64,000 nucleotides of DNA. Source: Dasyornis broadbenti (lineage: Eukaryota; Chordata; Aves; Passeriformes; Dasyornithidae). Position numbers and translations under genes: made by a program. How positions within the stretch are numbered: position 1 is the first letter of the stretch; the number at the start of each line of letters is the position of its first letter. The stretch lies in NCBI GenBank assembly GCA_013397935.1, contig VZRN01005377.1, forward strand, positions 681,569-745,568, in the 5' to 3' direction. Shown here one piece after another: positions 1-11,487 of the stretch. Below the pieces are notes generated by a model. The model was not told where the DNA came from. It made no database searches and saw only the letters and a program-made list of their open reading frames with translations.

Positions 1-3000
1 GCCCAGTAATGAGTGTTATGAATACCAGTCTTATAAAGAACAGAGAGGCAGGAAGAGATGGTCTAGATTCAAGATGGAAATTGGAGATAACCAGAACTCC
101 AGCTGTAGATACAGAAGGGAGAAAGGAAGAGCTCTGAGACCTGCACTGGGGTTATGTTGCCAGCTTCATGGTCTGAGAGGCATAGACAGCTATGGACTGC
201 TAATATAATCTAAACGGTGGCTGCATCCTGTAGTGTATTCTGATGATTGTTTTTAGCACTCCCAAGCAATGTTTCAACCTTTAGCTCAACAGGTGTAAGC
301 CTAATTTATACCTGCATCCTCAGAAATGCTGCAATTTCCAGACTCCATACTTCCCTGGATAAGTTTAGATGCCCTCAAGTCTACACAGTGTCCCTTCCTT
401 AAATGTTAAGGCTGTGGCTGACAGTGTTATTATGGACTGCAAAGTCTGTGGAAAGAAATCCTTCTCAGCAAGTGTTATCCAGAAATTCTTTGAAAAACAT
501 GATAATGGAAAGCAAATGAGAGATCCAGTGATTGTCCTGAATTGTCAAACTCTCCAAAGCTCCATGGCAACAACTGAGGTAAAAGCAGGTTTGAGGCAGC
601 CCACGAGGTTTCTGTAAGCTCTGCCTGCCCTCGTCCCAGGCCTCTTGGTTCCTAAATAGAGCAGGCACAGTGTTTGAGGAAAGCTGTGATTTTCTCTGAG
701 AAATCAGCTATTGTGTGGGAGCACTAAAAATGGTGCTACAGTATTTAAATGGTATTGTTTGTGCAGACATTCTTATTCATAGAATGAGCAAAACTAAGCC
801 CTCGTTGTACATGTAAATAGGATTCATATTTAGAGTTTTTTCTGATCTCTCTCCCATTAAACTAGAACAGTCTCCCAAACTCAAAATGCCATGACTCTTA
901 AGCTAGAAAGACATCACATGCTTAGCAAGATGGATACAATTTTTTTGCATAAATTCTTCATGTGTAAAGTAAAATATTCAAATGCCAATTTTCACTTGCT
1001 CTGTCTACCAGAATTAGAAAAAAAAAAAAAAGGGGTTGCAGGTTTTTTTTTCAAAGTATTGCTTACATTTCTTTTTTAACTTGCAATATTTTAACAGCAA
1101 AAATGACTTCTTTAGCAGCCTACCTCCCATTTTTGAAGTAAAATGTTATAACATAGGAATTTAGTTTTCTTTATTCTCTTATTCTTACTTTTACTTTGAC
1201 TATATCTGTGTCCCACCATGTATTAAAACTAAGTTCTGTGTTTCCAGTGGGCATCTGAATAGGGAGGAAATTAGTTGTTTTAACAATCATCCTCACTATG
1301 ATATAAGATTTGCGTGAGTGGAAGGCCTGCTAAAGGTGACTGAATTTTCTGTTTATTTTGTCTCTACTAGGAGTTTGTTCCTGCCCAGAGAAATGCATAG
1401 CTTTCAGATCTTACTTATTTTTGCCTAGGCTTTATGCATGGCATAGATTCTACATCAAAATTTGGCCTTTATTTCATCTGTAGCTTGGTAGACTAATTAC
1501 ATCAACAGTACCATTCTAGGTCCATTGGTATACTTTGCTAAAATATTAACTCAATCATAGGTTTTTCAACTTTTATTCTATGTTGTGTTTGTTTGATTGG
1601 CAGTTCCATCCTAGGACAGTTAGGTCTAAAAATAAATACTTTACAGTAGTGTTTTGGGAGCTGAAGTTGACAAATCTGTATTGTTAGGTTCATTTACTGC
1701 CAAAATTTAAATGCTATTTTTGCCAGTAACTGCCAGTTTAAAATAAATATGTGACTGACAAGGATGTAGGAAACTCTCAACTTATCCAAACCTTACATGT
1801 TTAAAATTCAAACATGTCTTATGTTCCAGATTAGAAGTAGTTGTCGACATTTGAAAAAGTAAATGCCTGAAGCCAGATTCCTAAACATGTACAAAGGACG
1901 CTTAAAAGCCACTTAAAAAGCTGAAACAAGGTTAATTTCATGTAGGAAGCTAATTTGAGGAAGCTAGCTGTGAAAATAATAGGCATTGTTGCTCAGCTGG
2001 CCTTGGCTTCCTCTCCAAGGAGATACTTCTAGATTCTGCAAACCCACACAGACTGCCATATGTACTAAGGAAACAAGTTTTCCTCTCAGGCAAAAATGAG
2101 TAAGTCCTTCAAAATGTGGAAAAAAAAAATATTATAGTAATAATAATAAAAAATATATTTTGAAAATTATAAGGTCTTTTTAAGTAAGCCAAGATTTTTA
2201 TGTATGAATGCAATTTCTACAGCTGATTTAATAATTCGGCAGTTTTGATGTCAACAACACAGATCACATTTGCACCTTCTTGATGTTATTCTCTGTTTTC
2301 AAAGCAACTCTCTTAAATATTTGGGTTTGTGCTTAAAATTATCTTTGCATATGTGACATTTCATCTTTCTAACCTGTATATGACAATAATGTAATAAACT
2401 TGAAGTGCTTAAGTAAACTTGTCTTCATCTATTACATGTAGAAAGATTATGCTTCTCCAGTGACACTTTTCTCTTTTGTAACTAGTAATTATAATAGCAG
2501 AAAGAGGGATTCACAGGCCTCAGAGACACGATAAAATTATTCAGACCAAAAGATATAATCATATACAATAACAGGAAAGCTGCCTTTATGAATCCCTGTC
2601 CCAGCCTAAGCTTTGCCAACACAAATATTTTAAGAAATGTATCAAAATTAGGGATATGTATTGTGATCCACTCTTAGTAGAGGTGTTGCTCAATGCTTTC
2701 ATTATCACAAGAGCCTGTCTGGCTGCTTATAATTTTGCAAAATTGCACTGATTCAAACTGAAGTTTTCTACAATAAGAATTTAGCTGAGGTTATGATCAA
2801 CCATGCATGGGGTTTTTTTGTTGTCATTGTTAGGCTATTTTATTTTGCAGGGATGTGATTTTTGCATTTATTGAATTTTCAACCAAAACTATTCAGCCAT
2901 TTCAAAAAATACATCAGAGGAAATGTGCTGTCTAATCACTCTTAAACTTCTCACAGCAATTCAATACAAAGTTCCTGTGTTTTTATGCTTCAGAATGACT

Positions 3001-3519
3001 GATAAAGTTTGGTGGGAGGAGCAGCTTCCTGTCAGGAATGTGATTTTACCATCCTTATGAGTACGCAGCCTAATTTCATCACATTTACCTTAGTTCGTAC
3101 AGTAAAAACATTTTTGTGTATAACAAAAAAAAATTTCACATTTCGTCTGAAAAGAGCCTGATATTCAACCATGTACAAAAGAATCACAAAGCCTGAGAGA
3201 GGCTTTTAAAGGCACTGCTGAAAATTTTAAAATGCTGAAAATCATTATGAGTTGTCTTTCCTGTGATTTTACTGCCTTCGCTACTGAAAACGTAGCATAG
3301 GGCATGAAGATTCAAACAGGACAGAAGTCAAAGGAGCAGAAGCACAGGAAGAATAGAAATTATAAACACCAGAGACTGGAAGAAGAGCTGAGGGTGATTT
3401 GGAGCAAGAATGTGGAAAAGTGGCAGGTGCAATGAATATGTGCACAAAGTGTTGGACAGAGGAGCAGGATCTGAGCAGGGAGAGAGCTACAAATGTTACA
3501 GGTCATTAGGAAATAGGGA
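1..3519. other. AT-rich intergenic or intronic DNA, no gene seen
   Basis: No coding region can be supported here. The longest open frame (369-617, +) has a short CKVCGKKSF stretch resembling a zinc-finger start, but there is no second finger and no linker, so I treat it as chance. There is an A14 run at 1018-1031 and smaller A/T runs near 2120-2160. No LTR, LINE tail or long repeat was recognised. The stretch could be intronic or intergenic; nothing in it decides which. Confidence 0.5.
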
Positions 3520-4750
3520 TGTTGTGACCCCTCCGGCATAACCTGCCCTGGCACCTGAGGTGATTGCAAAATCTCAAGACTCTGTTCACGCCTTCATCGA
3601 ACAGCTGGGGTGAAACCTTACGACTACTGAGACCCAACAGCTGTGGCAAATCCTTTATGCAAGGAGTGTGTCTCTTCTCTGGTGTTGGTCACTCACTGAG
3701 GAGGTTCTTGTTAGTGGTACGTTGGCCCTGTCTGGCTGCCAGCAGCTCCACCAGCCCCCAGCTGCTCCCTCCACACAGCAGCATGTGGGCGAAAACTGCA
3801 GGAACATGAGTGAGGAAGCTCGTGGGCAGAGATACAGGCAGGGAGATGGTTTGCCAATTGCTGTCACCAGTAAAATAGGCCCAACTTTGGGTAACGTAAT
3901 AAATTTTTGCCAATTAATGTTTTTAATTCGTGATTTGGGAACAGGGAAGCTGAGAGGGAAGAAGCAAACACTAGATCATCTTTCCCCATCCACTGGTGTC
4001 CCTCTGCCCTTTCTTATTCTTTTTCTCCCCCATATTCCTGCCCAGACAGTGTTCTCTGCCCTTTTGTTCATACCTGCTCCTTGAGGCACTGCAGCGTGGC
4101 TGACTTGGACAGCAGCATCTTGGCATCAGCAGTATCCTTGAGAAGCCAGCAGTAAAGAGCAGGAACTGTCTGGAACATGCACACTGGGCTGTAAACAGCC
4201 GGAATTGGCACATGGGGCAGTATGTGTGGCAGCCCCCACCCACCACACTGGCAACTACATGAATACAACTGAGGGCAGGCTGGGGCCTGTGGAGTTTGGT
4301 GCGAGCCATTGAGGAGGGAGGGGGCAGGGTCTGGGGCTGGTGGACTGGGTCCAGCAGGGTAGAGCAGTGTAGCTGCACAGGAAAACATCCCAAACATCAG
4401 CAATACCTGGGCTGAGGTTTCCCTGGCAAGCCTCAGCATGCCCCTGGTTCAAGGCGATGCTCAAGGATGTGGTGACCATCCTGCACTGACTGGCCTGAGG
4501 AGGGAGGAGGTGATGGCACAGGTGCCTGCTTGAACTGTGAAAGAAGCTGGAACGGGTGCTGCAAAACACCATACTGGAAGGCAGGGAATGGTGGGAGCTG
4601 AGCCAGGCCTTAGCTGCGATAGTACAGGGGGAACAGAACAGCAGAAGCCTGCAGAAGCCAAAATACAAACACATTCAACTTTGTGTTCCTTTACTGCTTT
4701 TTGTTGCTTAATAAAAATCAGTACTTTGCTTTATTGCTATGTCATACTAC
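3520..4750. mobile_element. GC-rich block, probable degraded LTR or retrovirus-derived repeat
   Basis: This block is clearly richer in G and C than the AT-rich DNA on both sides and lacks a coherent reading frame. It begins with a TG (TGTTGTGACCCCTCC). A first possible unit ends in CA at 3840, and the 4-bp word GGGA lies directly before 3520 and directly after 3840, which would fit a target duplication. The rest (3841-4750) carries phrases I associate with bird LTRs, such as TTGCCAATT repeated near 3851 and 3907, then an AATAAA near 4711 about 40 bp before the block ends. Open frames of about 140 codons on both strands look like by-products of the base composition. The boundaries, the family and even whether this is one element or two are inference; a diverged non-LTR repeat or a unique GC-rich segment remains possible. 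Confidence 0.4.
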
Positions 4751-4758
4751 ACGAAGGT

Positions 4759-5025
4759 ATCATAGAATCATTGAATCATAGAATGTGTGGGTTGGAAGGA
4801 ACATTGAATATCATGTAGTCCCAACCACCCCTGCCATAGGCAGGGATACCACCCGTGAGAGCAAGTTGCTCAAAGCTCCTTCCAAATTGGCCTTGAACAC
4901 TGCCAGGGATAGACATTCATAAGGTCCCCAGGCAACCTCTTCTAGTATCTCACCACCCTCACAGTAAAGAAATTTTTCATAATATCTAGCCTAAATTTCC
5001 CCGCTTTCAGTTTGTATTCAGGTAT
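4759..5025 (-). mobile_element. CR1 LINE 3' tail
   Basis: Read on the minus strand this is the 3' end of a CR1 element. The tail octamers appear as TCATAGAATCATTGAATCAT at the left edge, followed by the CR1 3' untranslated signature (GGTTGGAAGGAACATTGAA, then GGCAGGGATACCACC, GCTCAAAGCTCC, CTTGAACACTGCCAGGGAT and CACCACCCTCACAGTAAAG). The copy is truncated at its 5' side near 5025, as usual for CR1, so it cannot move. It lies immediately right of the GC-rich block. CR1 insertions generally lack target duplications and none is evident. Confidence 0.93.
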
Positions 5026-7164
5026 TTCAAAACCATCCAAACACAACTTAATAAAGATGCTTGGAAACAAAATAATTTCTAAATTAAAATCCCCAGAGAA
5101 ATGTAAGGATATTCTTTTTTTCTCTTTTGTATTTCTTTCTCAGAGAGAAAGTCAAATTTCAATCAAAACTGTTGAAAAGAAATTGAATCAGAAAAACCCA
5201 CTGGAAACTTTTAAACAGCCCTTCACCCTTAGGAAAATTGGCCTGTTTCATCTTCCAATAAGCTTACCCATTCCATGTGTCTCTAGCAGTTGAAACTTCT
5301 GTTCAACCAGAATAAAGATAAAATCTACTGCAGTCATAGAACTGTTGCCATAAGAAATTAATTTACAAAAGACTCTTGTATTACAGTAAAAAAGTCACAG
5401 AAACAAGCAAGCAAAAATTAATAATTCTATGTTCATCATAAGGACTAAGGTTTATGAGTTATGTCAGACCAGAGGTCACCCATGAAGCAAGGGAATTAAA
5501 GAAATATTAAAAAGATACACCCTCAAGGAGCACTTGATATGTAACTTACAGTACAAGTCTGTTTTTGTAGTGCAATAATGCATCTGACTGTGTACAGTTG
5601 CACAGGAAGCCTTGATACTGACCGATTCAAAACCAATTAGATTATTAAATTATTTTAAAGTTCTTTCAATATTGCAGGAGTACAACATGAAAAAGTCTGA
5701 AGGATACTCATGAGCTGCTAAGACAGAACAAACTGTCTTAGTTGTCCCTTAAAATGAAAAGAAAAAACCTATTATTTCCAATAATGCAATCAACACTTGA
5801 GCAAAAAAAAGTTCAGTGACTTCTTAAATAGCAGGTTTAAAGGCTCTTTCAACAGCCACAATCTGTTCATTCAAAAAGAATGTTTTCAAGTTTTCAAAAC
5901 CAGTTATAGCCATTTTGATGTGTTACTTTTTTTTACTGTCATTGCAATGCATTTACTGTGATAATTAGAACGGATGGCAAATAGAGGGGAACTTTATAGG
6001 GATATTCAATCACTCTAATGCATCTCTAGGTCCTGATGGATTTAGTAATGACTTTTAAAATTAAATTCAAGACAAATCAAATTATTAAATACTTGATCCA
6101 GTAAAAGAAAAATTAAAAATTGTCAGTGACATAAAAGCTAAAGAAGTCTTAGAAAAGATAATATATGCATATCTCTCCACTCTAGATCATGTTAATTTGT
6201 TGAATGAAAAATTTATCCAAAGCACATAAACTATTTTTCAGTTCATCTGTTATGGCAGAATTTAGGGAGTTAGCGATAATAAGGTCTCTCATCCCTGCAG
6301 CATTTTATTCTGACTCCAGGAGGGTCAAAGCCATAATTCTTTTCCATAGGGAAATTATCCTGCTATTAACCCACCACTGTATTTTACATAGCACAGTTAA
6401 TGCAAACACACTATAGTGGTGTATAACTAAAGCATAATTCATTAAATGAGTACTGATTTTATGTAATACAAGTAATATAAAGTTCAAATCCTTGAACTTT
6501 TTTTTATATGTAGAAAACAGAGGTCAGAAAGTTTATTGGGGACCAGAGGGCCAGTAGAAGTGGAGAGTGTTTGCCCTTCACAGTGTGATTTCATCGGGCT
6601 CTCAGGCTGGCCAGCTGTAATTGTGCACCTCTGTCCCCACTGAGAAGTTTCCCTGCAAGCATAAGGAAGTGACTTACACATATAGGTGTGCCTGATGTGA
6701 CAGACTTTGTTATTCATGTAACAGCAGCTACTGAAGGCTCATAGAAAGATTTGTGCATGTCTGTTAAAAAAAAAAAAAAAGAAAAACACTCTTGATGCTT
6801 CATCTGTGTTTTTATCTATAAAATAATTGCTTTGAGTGTTAATTAATTAATTTCTAAGATGTTAGGATGTTAGATGTGAAATGTTAAATAATGCTGAGAG
6901 TGTTTTTTGTAAATGAATGAATTTCTTATTGCAACAGTTCTGTTGAACAAAAATTTTTTAGTTTACAAATGTTCTTTCCACAGTCACAGTATTTATCCGG
7001 ATCTGTAGCTGGATAGATACACTAAAATATACACAATCATCACTTGTCTAACTTGAAATAATTGTTTCATTTGGATTTGCCAAACTGTTTTGGGTATGTG
7101 AATGAGCCAGTGTGTTATTTAAAACACGTAAATAGAATCAAGAGATCTAAGCTTATAATTTGTC
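5026..7164. other. AT-rich intergenic or intronic DNA, no gene seen
   Basis: Open frames are short and lack recognisable motifs. An A15 run lies at 6766-6780. A slightly more GC-rich patch at about 6520-6660 could not be matched to any family. No repeat boundary, splice-flanked exon or RNA gene could be supported. Confidence 0.5.
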
Positions 7165-7222
7165 TTTTTTTTTTTTTTNNNNNNNNNNNNNNNNNNNNNN
7201 NNNNNNNNNNNTTTTTTTTTTT
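7165..7222. repeat. Poly-T tract interrupted by an assembly gap
   Basis: A T14 run (7165-7178) and a T11 run (7212-7222) flank 33 Ns (7179-7211). The homopolymer is probably longer than the assembler could resolve, so the true length is unknown. Any open frame drawn across the gap is artificial. Confidence 0.9.
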
Positions 7223-7334
7223 CCTGCTTTATGGAGAATATGTACATTTAAATAGTAACATAATGGTAGTTTCTTGGGACAACATTCAGTTCTTAATGCT
7301 GTAAAATTTATATATTAGACCAGAGATTTTTAAG

Positions 7335-7358
7335 TATGTCATGTCATGTCATGTCATA
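7335..7358. repeat. Short ATGTC pentanucleotide repeat
   Basis: About four copies of the unit ATGTC run in tandem, ending in a degenerate ATATC. It is too short to be a strong microsatellite but lies just left of the LTR that begins at 7424. Confidence 0.7.
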
Positions 7359-7423
7359 TCAATATATAGTATGATTTGAAAACACGAATCTCAAACAAAT
7401 TATTATGTAGTCTTCCACAAAAC

Positions 7424-8469
7424 TGTCTTAGTTTAAGGCAATTATGTGGGGTGAAAACTCCAAAATTAGCTACCTCCCCCTTAGTTTTAACCACTCCCCT
7501 TTCACCAATAAGGAGAGACAAATGTGAGAAGATATAAGTGAAACCATAATAGTTTGCTAAAATGAAAAAGAGCAACAAGCAAGACAACAGCAATAACTGC
7601 TAGATACAAATGTACTGAGTCTTGTGGACTCCCCTAGAACAATAAAAAACCAGAATGGTGGAGAAACCCCTTCTCTCAAGATGGCGGCCACTGTAGCAGC
7701 CTGCATGGGCTAGAAGACAAAGACAAGATTGCAGAGAAGCCCCATTCTTGAGACCATGTGGTGGAGAGAGAGAACAAAGGAAAAATAGTGCAGCAACCGG
7801 ACTTCTGCGGCTCCAGAACACCCTTCCTCCAAGCAACAGCCAATGGGGGATAGGGACAAAAAAACCCCTGGAAAAACTATTTTTGACAATAAGGCTCTGA
7901 TGCTGCCAAAAACACTGCTAAAAACTTCTCAGCAAGTTGTAGGTTCAACCCCTCCTCAGCACTACCTTCCCCCTGGAACAAAACAAGGAGCTTCTGAAGC
8001 AGTTCTGGTGGCTGATTGGGGTGCTGGCGTGGCTGGGAAGCTCCAGGCCTGCTGTGTCAGCATCCCTACTTTTGGCCCGGATGGACACAGTTAATGCAAG
8101 TGCAGTTCCAAGTCACTGCCATGTTGCAGTGGAGAAGAAATGGTCCTGCCAAGCACTGAAAAGATGCAGCTCCAGGTCTGCCAGGTAGCCCAGAGTGGCA
8201 AAAAAGGTGTGAACAGTTTAGGACTGCAAAATGCAGCTTCTCAAGTTGCAACTTGGAGACCTGCCACAGGCAATCCCCTCAGTAGCCCAGAGAGAATGCA
8301 AGGGAGCTCGCCCATGTCCATATCCCATTTTTAAAGGACCCTCACTGGCCCCCTTCTGTGAACCCGGTGTAAAACACACAAGTTCTGTTTCCCAGGTAGT
8401 CGAGTCTTAAAGTGACAGTAAAAACAGGCTGTGCATATGGAATGCACAGGTTTGGGGTCACCTGAGGCA
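7424..8469. mobile_element. LTR of an endogenous retrovirus-like element, about 1.05 kb
   Basis: The element starts TGTCTTAGTTTAAGGC and ends CACCTGAGGCA, that is TG...CA. It is flanked on both sides by the same 5-bp word AAAAC (7419-7423 and 8470-8474), the mark of an integrase-made target duplication. A 5-bp duplication is typical of ERVL-type and some ERVK-type elements. The block contains AATAAA near 7640 on the plus strand but no clear TATA box, so I leave the orientation open. No gag, pol or env frame is attached on either side, so it is best explained as a solitary LTR left by LTR-LTR recombination. Base composition is richer in GC than the surroundings. The right end lies about 60 bp before the first recognisable CR1 sequence. 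Family assignment is from memory of songbird repeats. Confidence 0.75.
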
Positions 8470-8529
8470 AAAACCCAAGTTGACTAAGCAGCTTTTAAAA
8501 CAGAAACAGAATTTAAAATGAAAAGTTAA

Positions 8530-9569
8530 AGTGTCCCTGAGCTTTAGGATAGCAATCTTCCAGCTCCTTAAGGAGATAGTCAATAGGATCCCTCTGAGGC
8601 TACCCTCAGCAGCAAGGGAGTGGAACACAGCTGTCAGGTTTTTAAGGAAATCTTCCATAGAGTTGAAAATCTAGCAATTCCTCAGAGCAAAAAACTGGAC
8701 AAGGAAGACAAGAAAGAGACTGGCATGGCTGAGTAGGAAACTTTTGGTCAAACTAGGGGAAAAGAAGCAAATGCATGGTGGTAACTAGGACAGATAACCT
8801 GGCGAGGGTATGGAGAAGGAGTTTGTTTGTGTAGGGTTAGGGTAAGGAAGGCCACAGCAAGGCTGGAACCGAATTTGGCAAGGGACACAAAGGATACAAG
8901 AAAGAACTTCTACAGGTACATTAACCAGAAAAGGAAGGTCAAAGAAGGAGTACCCCCTCTTACACACAACACTGTTAAAGTGGTAACAATGGAAGAGAAA
9001 AAGGCTGAGGTACTTAACAATATTTTTGCGTCAGTCTTCAATGGCAAATTCTCTTCTCACACCCTCAAGTGGCACGATCGGGACTGGGAGTGCACAGTCC
9101 CACCCACTGTAAAAGAAGATCAAGTTTGTGACCACCTGAGGAACCTGAACATACATAAGCTTAGGGGACCTGACAAGATGCATCCAGAGTCTGAAGTGAA
9201 TTGTCTGATGTAGTTCCCAAGTCACTCTCCATGATATTTGAAAAGTCATGGGCAGGTCCCAGGTGACTGAAAAAGGGGAAACATGGTACCTTTCTTTAAG
9301 AAGGCAGGAAATGGGGAACTACTGACCTATCAGCTTCACCTCTGTGCCTCGGAAGATGATGGAACAGATCCTCCTAGACACTGTGCTAAGGCACATGGAG
9401 GACAGGGTTTCAGAGAGTCAGCACAGTCTCACGAAGGGGAAGTCCTGCCTCACCAATCTAGCTGCCTTCTGGGGTGGACTGATCAAATCAGTGAACAAAA
9501 GAAGTGCTACAGATGTCATTTATCTGGTGTTCATGGAATTTTATGCTCTTTTTCTTCTACTCAAGAAGA
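8530..9569 (+). mobile_element. CR1 LINE, upstream part (ORF2 linker and start of reverse transcriptase)
   Basis: Conceptual translation in shifting frames gives the CR1 ORF2 order: a WLSRKLLVKLGEKKQMH stretch near 8720-8775, then LEPNLARDTKDTRKNFYRYI near 8870, INQKRKVKEGVPPLT, the EEKKAEVLNNIFASVF block, then HMEDRV, LTKGKSCLTNL and ATDVIYLVF of the reverse transcriptase. Stops and frameshifts break it at several points. The catalytic aspartate of the first RT motif (YLDF type) is read here as valine. It continues after an 871-bp interruption at 10441-11487, so both parts belong to one 5'-truncated copy. The element makes no functional protein. Confidence 0.92.
8827..9213 (+). pseudogene. 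CR1 ORF2 protein relic, pre-RT segment
   Basis: A 128-codon open stretch keeps the CR1 ORF2 segment between endonuclease and reverse transcriptase. Residues from about 12 to 35 read RLEPNLARDTKDTRKNFYRY, followed by NQKRKVKEGVPPLTHN, KKAEVLNNIFASVFNG, and a DHLRNLNIHK-type motif near residue 105. CR1 ORF2 is normally around 900 residues with an N-terminal endonuclease; the endonuclease is absent here. The following RT part lies in another frame (from 9344), showing at least one frameshift. Known role of the intact family: nicking the target and reverse transcribing CR1 RNA. This copy is inactive. Confidence 0.85.
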
Positions 9570-10440
9570 TGTAACCAATAAAAATATTTGGACAAACACC
9601 TATGAATTTGCGGATTTTTGTGATTTGTGAACATGACTGTCTTGCTAAGAGATATTCTGGTCAACTCAGTGCTTCATAGAGTGGTAAGATTTTATTTTTG
9701 TACCTTTACATCTGGGTCTGCAGAAGGAATCTAAGGACTTTTTCCTGCTACTTGGACTTTAAACATTTAGAAATAAATGCTGCAAATAAAAAAACTATGC
9801 AGAAGAGCAGATGAGTAGGCTGCTTTTCAAATAACCTCTTGACTAAAATATCTTTCGTTTAACCTGAAAAAAGTATACTCTTCAAATTAATTTCATTTAG
9901 CTTTTTTACTTATTTCTATTACTGTAATTCATTTCACCAGCTTTATTGGCATAAATGGGGCTTTTATTGTACTGTGTTGCACAATGCAGTAAGTCTACCA
10001 GAAGTGTAAGAGACACATAAGAGCACTAGAACAAGTGAAATGCTGTAATATTTGGAACTAATCAATAAGTTCATTGCAGTGCACGTCTTTCTAAATAATT
10101 TATACTTATGAAAGTAATTTTTAGCTCTAATAAGTAATTTGTATTTTTTGACAATGCTAGTGAGAAGTCACAATAACTGGGACAGGGCAGAGTGGCCCTC
10201 TTCTGCAATATATTTCATAACTTCTTGCAATAAGACCACATTTCTCTTGACAGAAGGTGAATATCTGTTTCATGACAGACTGTACTAGGTGTTTGCACTT
10301 GTCATCATCAGGGTCATAATACCTGAGTCCTGCACTTTGGTGCCAAAAGAAATTGAAAGCCCATATAAAGATTAAGCAGTGAAGGTTACTAGTTCAGACT
10401 CTGCAGTGCACACAGTTTAATTAGATTAACAGCAGGCTCA
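9570..10440. mobile_element. 871-bp insert splitting a CR1 copy, possible old solitary LTR
   Basis: CR1 sequence stops near 9569 and resumes near 10441 at almost the same point of the CR1 reverse transcriptase, so this segment was most likely inserted. It starts TGTAACC and ends GGCTCA, giving TG...CA ends. The flanking 5-mers are GAAGA (9565-9569) and GCAGA (10441-10445), four of five matching, as expected for an aged 5-bp target duplication. It is AT-rich, has no open frame of note, and contains a TATAAA at about 10363. I do not recognise the family. A deletion plus replacement, or an assembly join, would be the other explanations. Confidence 0.45.
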
Positions 10441-11487
10441 GCAGAAATATGGTATTTGGTGTACCTACTTATCACTGGGTTAAGAACTGGCTGGCCAGCC
10501 AGGCCCAGAGAGTGGTGGGGAATGATGTTGCATCCAGCAGGGGACCAGTAACTAGCAGTGTACCCCACAAATCAGCATTGGGCTCAGTCCTGTTTAATAT
10601 CTTTTCTGATTATCTTGATGAGGGGATTGAGTCTACCACTAACAAATTAACAGATGACACCAAGTTAGGTGCAAGTGTCAATCTGTTTGAGGGTAGGAGG
10701 GCTTTGCAGAGGGACCTGGACAGGCTGGATAGATGGGCCGAAGCCAACAATACGAGGTTTAACAAGACCAAGTACTGAGTCCTGCTCTTTGGCCACAGCA
10801 ATCCCCTGCAGTGCTACAGGCTGGGGACAGAGTGGCGGGACAGTGGCCAGGCAGAAAGGGACAAGGGAGTACTGACTGACAGCAGGCTGAAGATGAGCCA
10901 TCAGTGCCCAGGTGACCATGAAGGCCTATAGTATCCTGCCTGCATCACCAATGGTGTGGCCAGCAGCACCAGGGAAGTCATTCTTCCTCTGTACTCAGCA
11001 CTCGTGCAGCCGTACCTCAAATCCAGTGCTGGGCCTCTCAATTTAGGGAAGACATTGAGATACTCAAACGTGTGCAGAGAAAGGCGCCAAGGCTGGTGAG
11101 AGGTCTGGAACACAAGACCTGTGAAGAGCAGGTGGGGGAGCTGGGGTTGTTTAGCCTGGAGAAGAGGAGGCTGAGGGGAGAACTTATCACTCTCCACAAA
11201 TGCCTGAAAGGAGGCTGTGGCTGGGTGGGGGTTGGGCTCTTCTCCCAGGCAACCAGGACAAGAGCCCAGAGTCGTAAGCTGCACCAGAGGAAGTTTAGGC
11301 TGGACGTTAGAAAAAAAATTCTTTATAGAAAGAGTGATTGAGCACTGAAATGGGCTGCCCAGGAAAGTGTTGGATGCGGCACTTTAGTGCTATGGTCTAG
11401 TTGACTAGCTAGTGTTAGGTCGTAGATTGGACTCTGTGTTCTGAAGGGTCTTTTCCAACCTATATGATTCTGTGACTCTGTGATACT
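10441..11487 (+). mobile_element. CR1 LINE, downstream part with intact 3' end
   Basis: This continues the CR1 copy that begins at 8530. It starts within the RT palm region (TGGGTTAAGAACTGGCTG), passes the RT catalytic region and the C-terminal region (ELGLFSLEKRRLRGELI), then the 3' untranslated region. It ends with the CR1 tail octamers (CTATATGATTCTGTGACTCT) at about 11487. The phrase TTTTCCAACCTATATGATTC just before the end is the family's usual 3' signature. Divergence is moderate, with indels and stops throughout. Being 3'-complete and 5'-truncated fits normal CR1 target-primed insertion. Confidence 0.95.
10449..10778 (+). pseudogene. CR1 reverse transcriptase relic, palm and C-terminal segment
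   Basis: A 109-codon open stretch covers the later RT motifs. Residues 37-52 read SVPHKSALGSVLFNIF, the degenerate form of the VPQGS-type motif before LFN. Residues 67-70 read LTDD, the catalytic box that in active CR1 is usually FADD, followed by TKLGASVNL. The two catalytic aspartates survive but the flanking residues have changed. The C-terminal LDRLDRWAEANNTRFN is typical of CR1. It is separated from the rest of the RT by the insert at 9570-10440, so no functional enzyme can result. Confidence 0.88.

Noticed and set aside
369..617. Open frame with a CKVCGKKSF zinc-finger-like start
   Set aside because: The spacing to the histidines is off by one and the first histidine is replaced by phenylalanine. 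There is no linker or second finger, so it is best explained by chance.
3668..4674. Overlapping 120-140 codon frames on both strands
   Set aside because: They come from the stop-poor GC-rich composition of the block, overlap in several frames, and show no domain or codon pattern.
8838..8856. TAGGGTTAGGGTAAGG, resembling telomere repeats
   Set aside because: Fewer than two full units, and it lies inside the CR1 ORF2 relic, so it is not an interstitial telomere.
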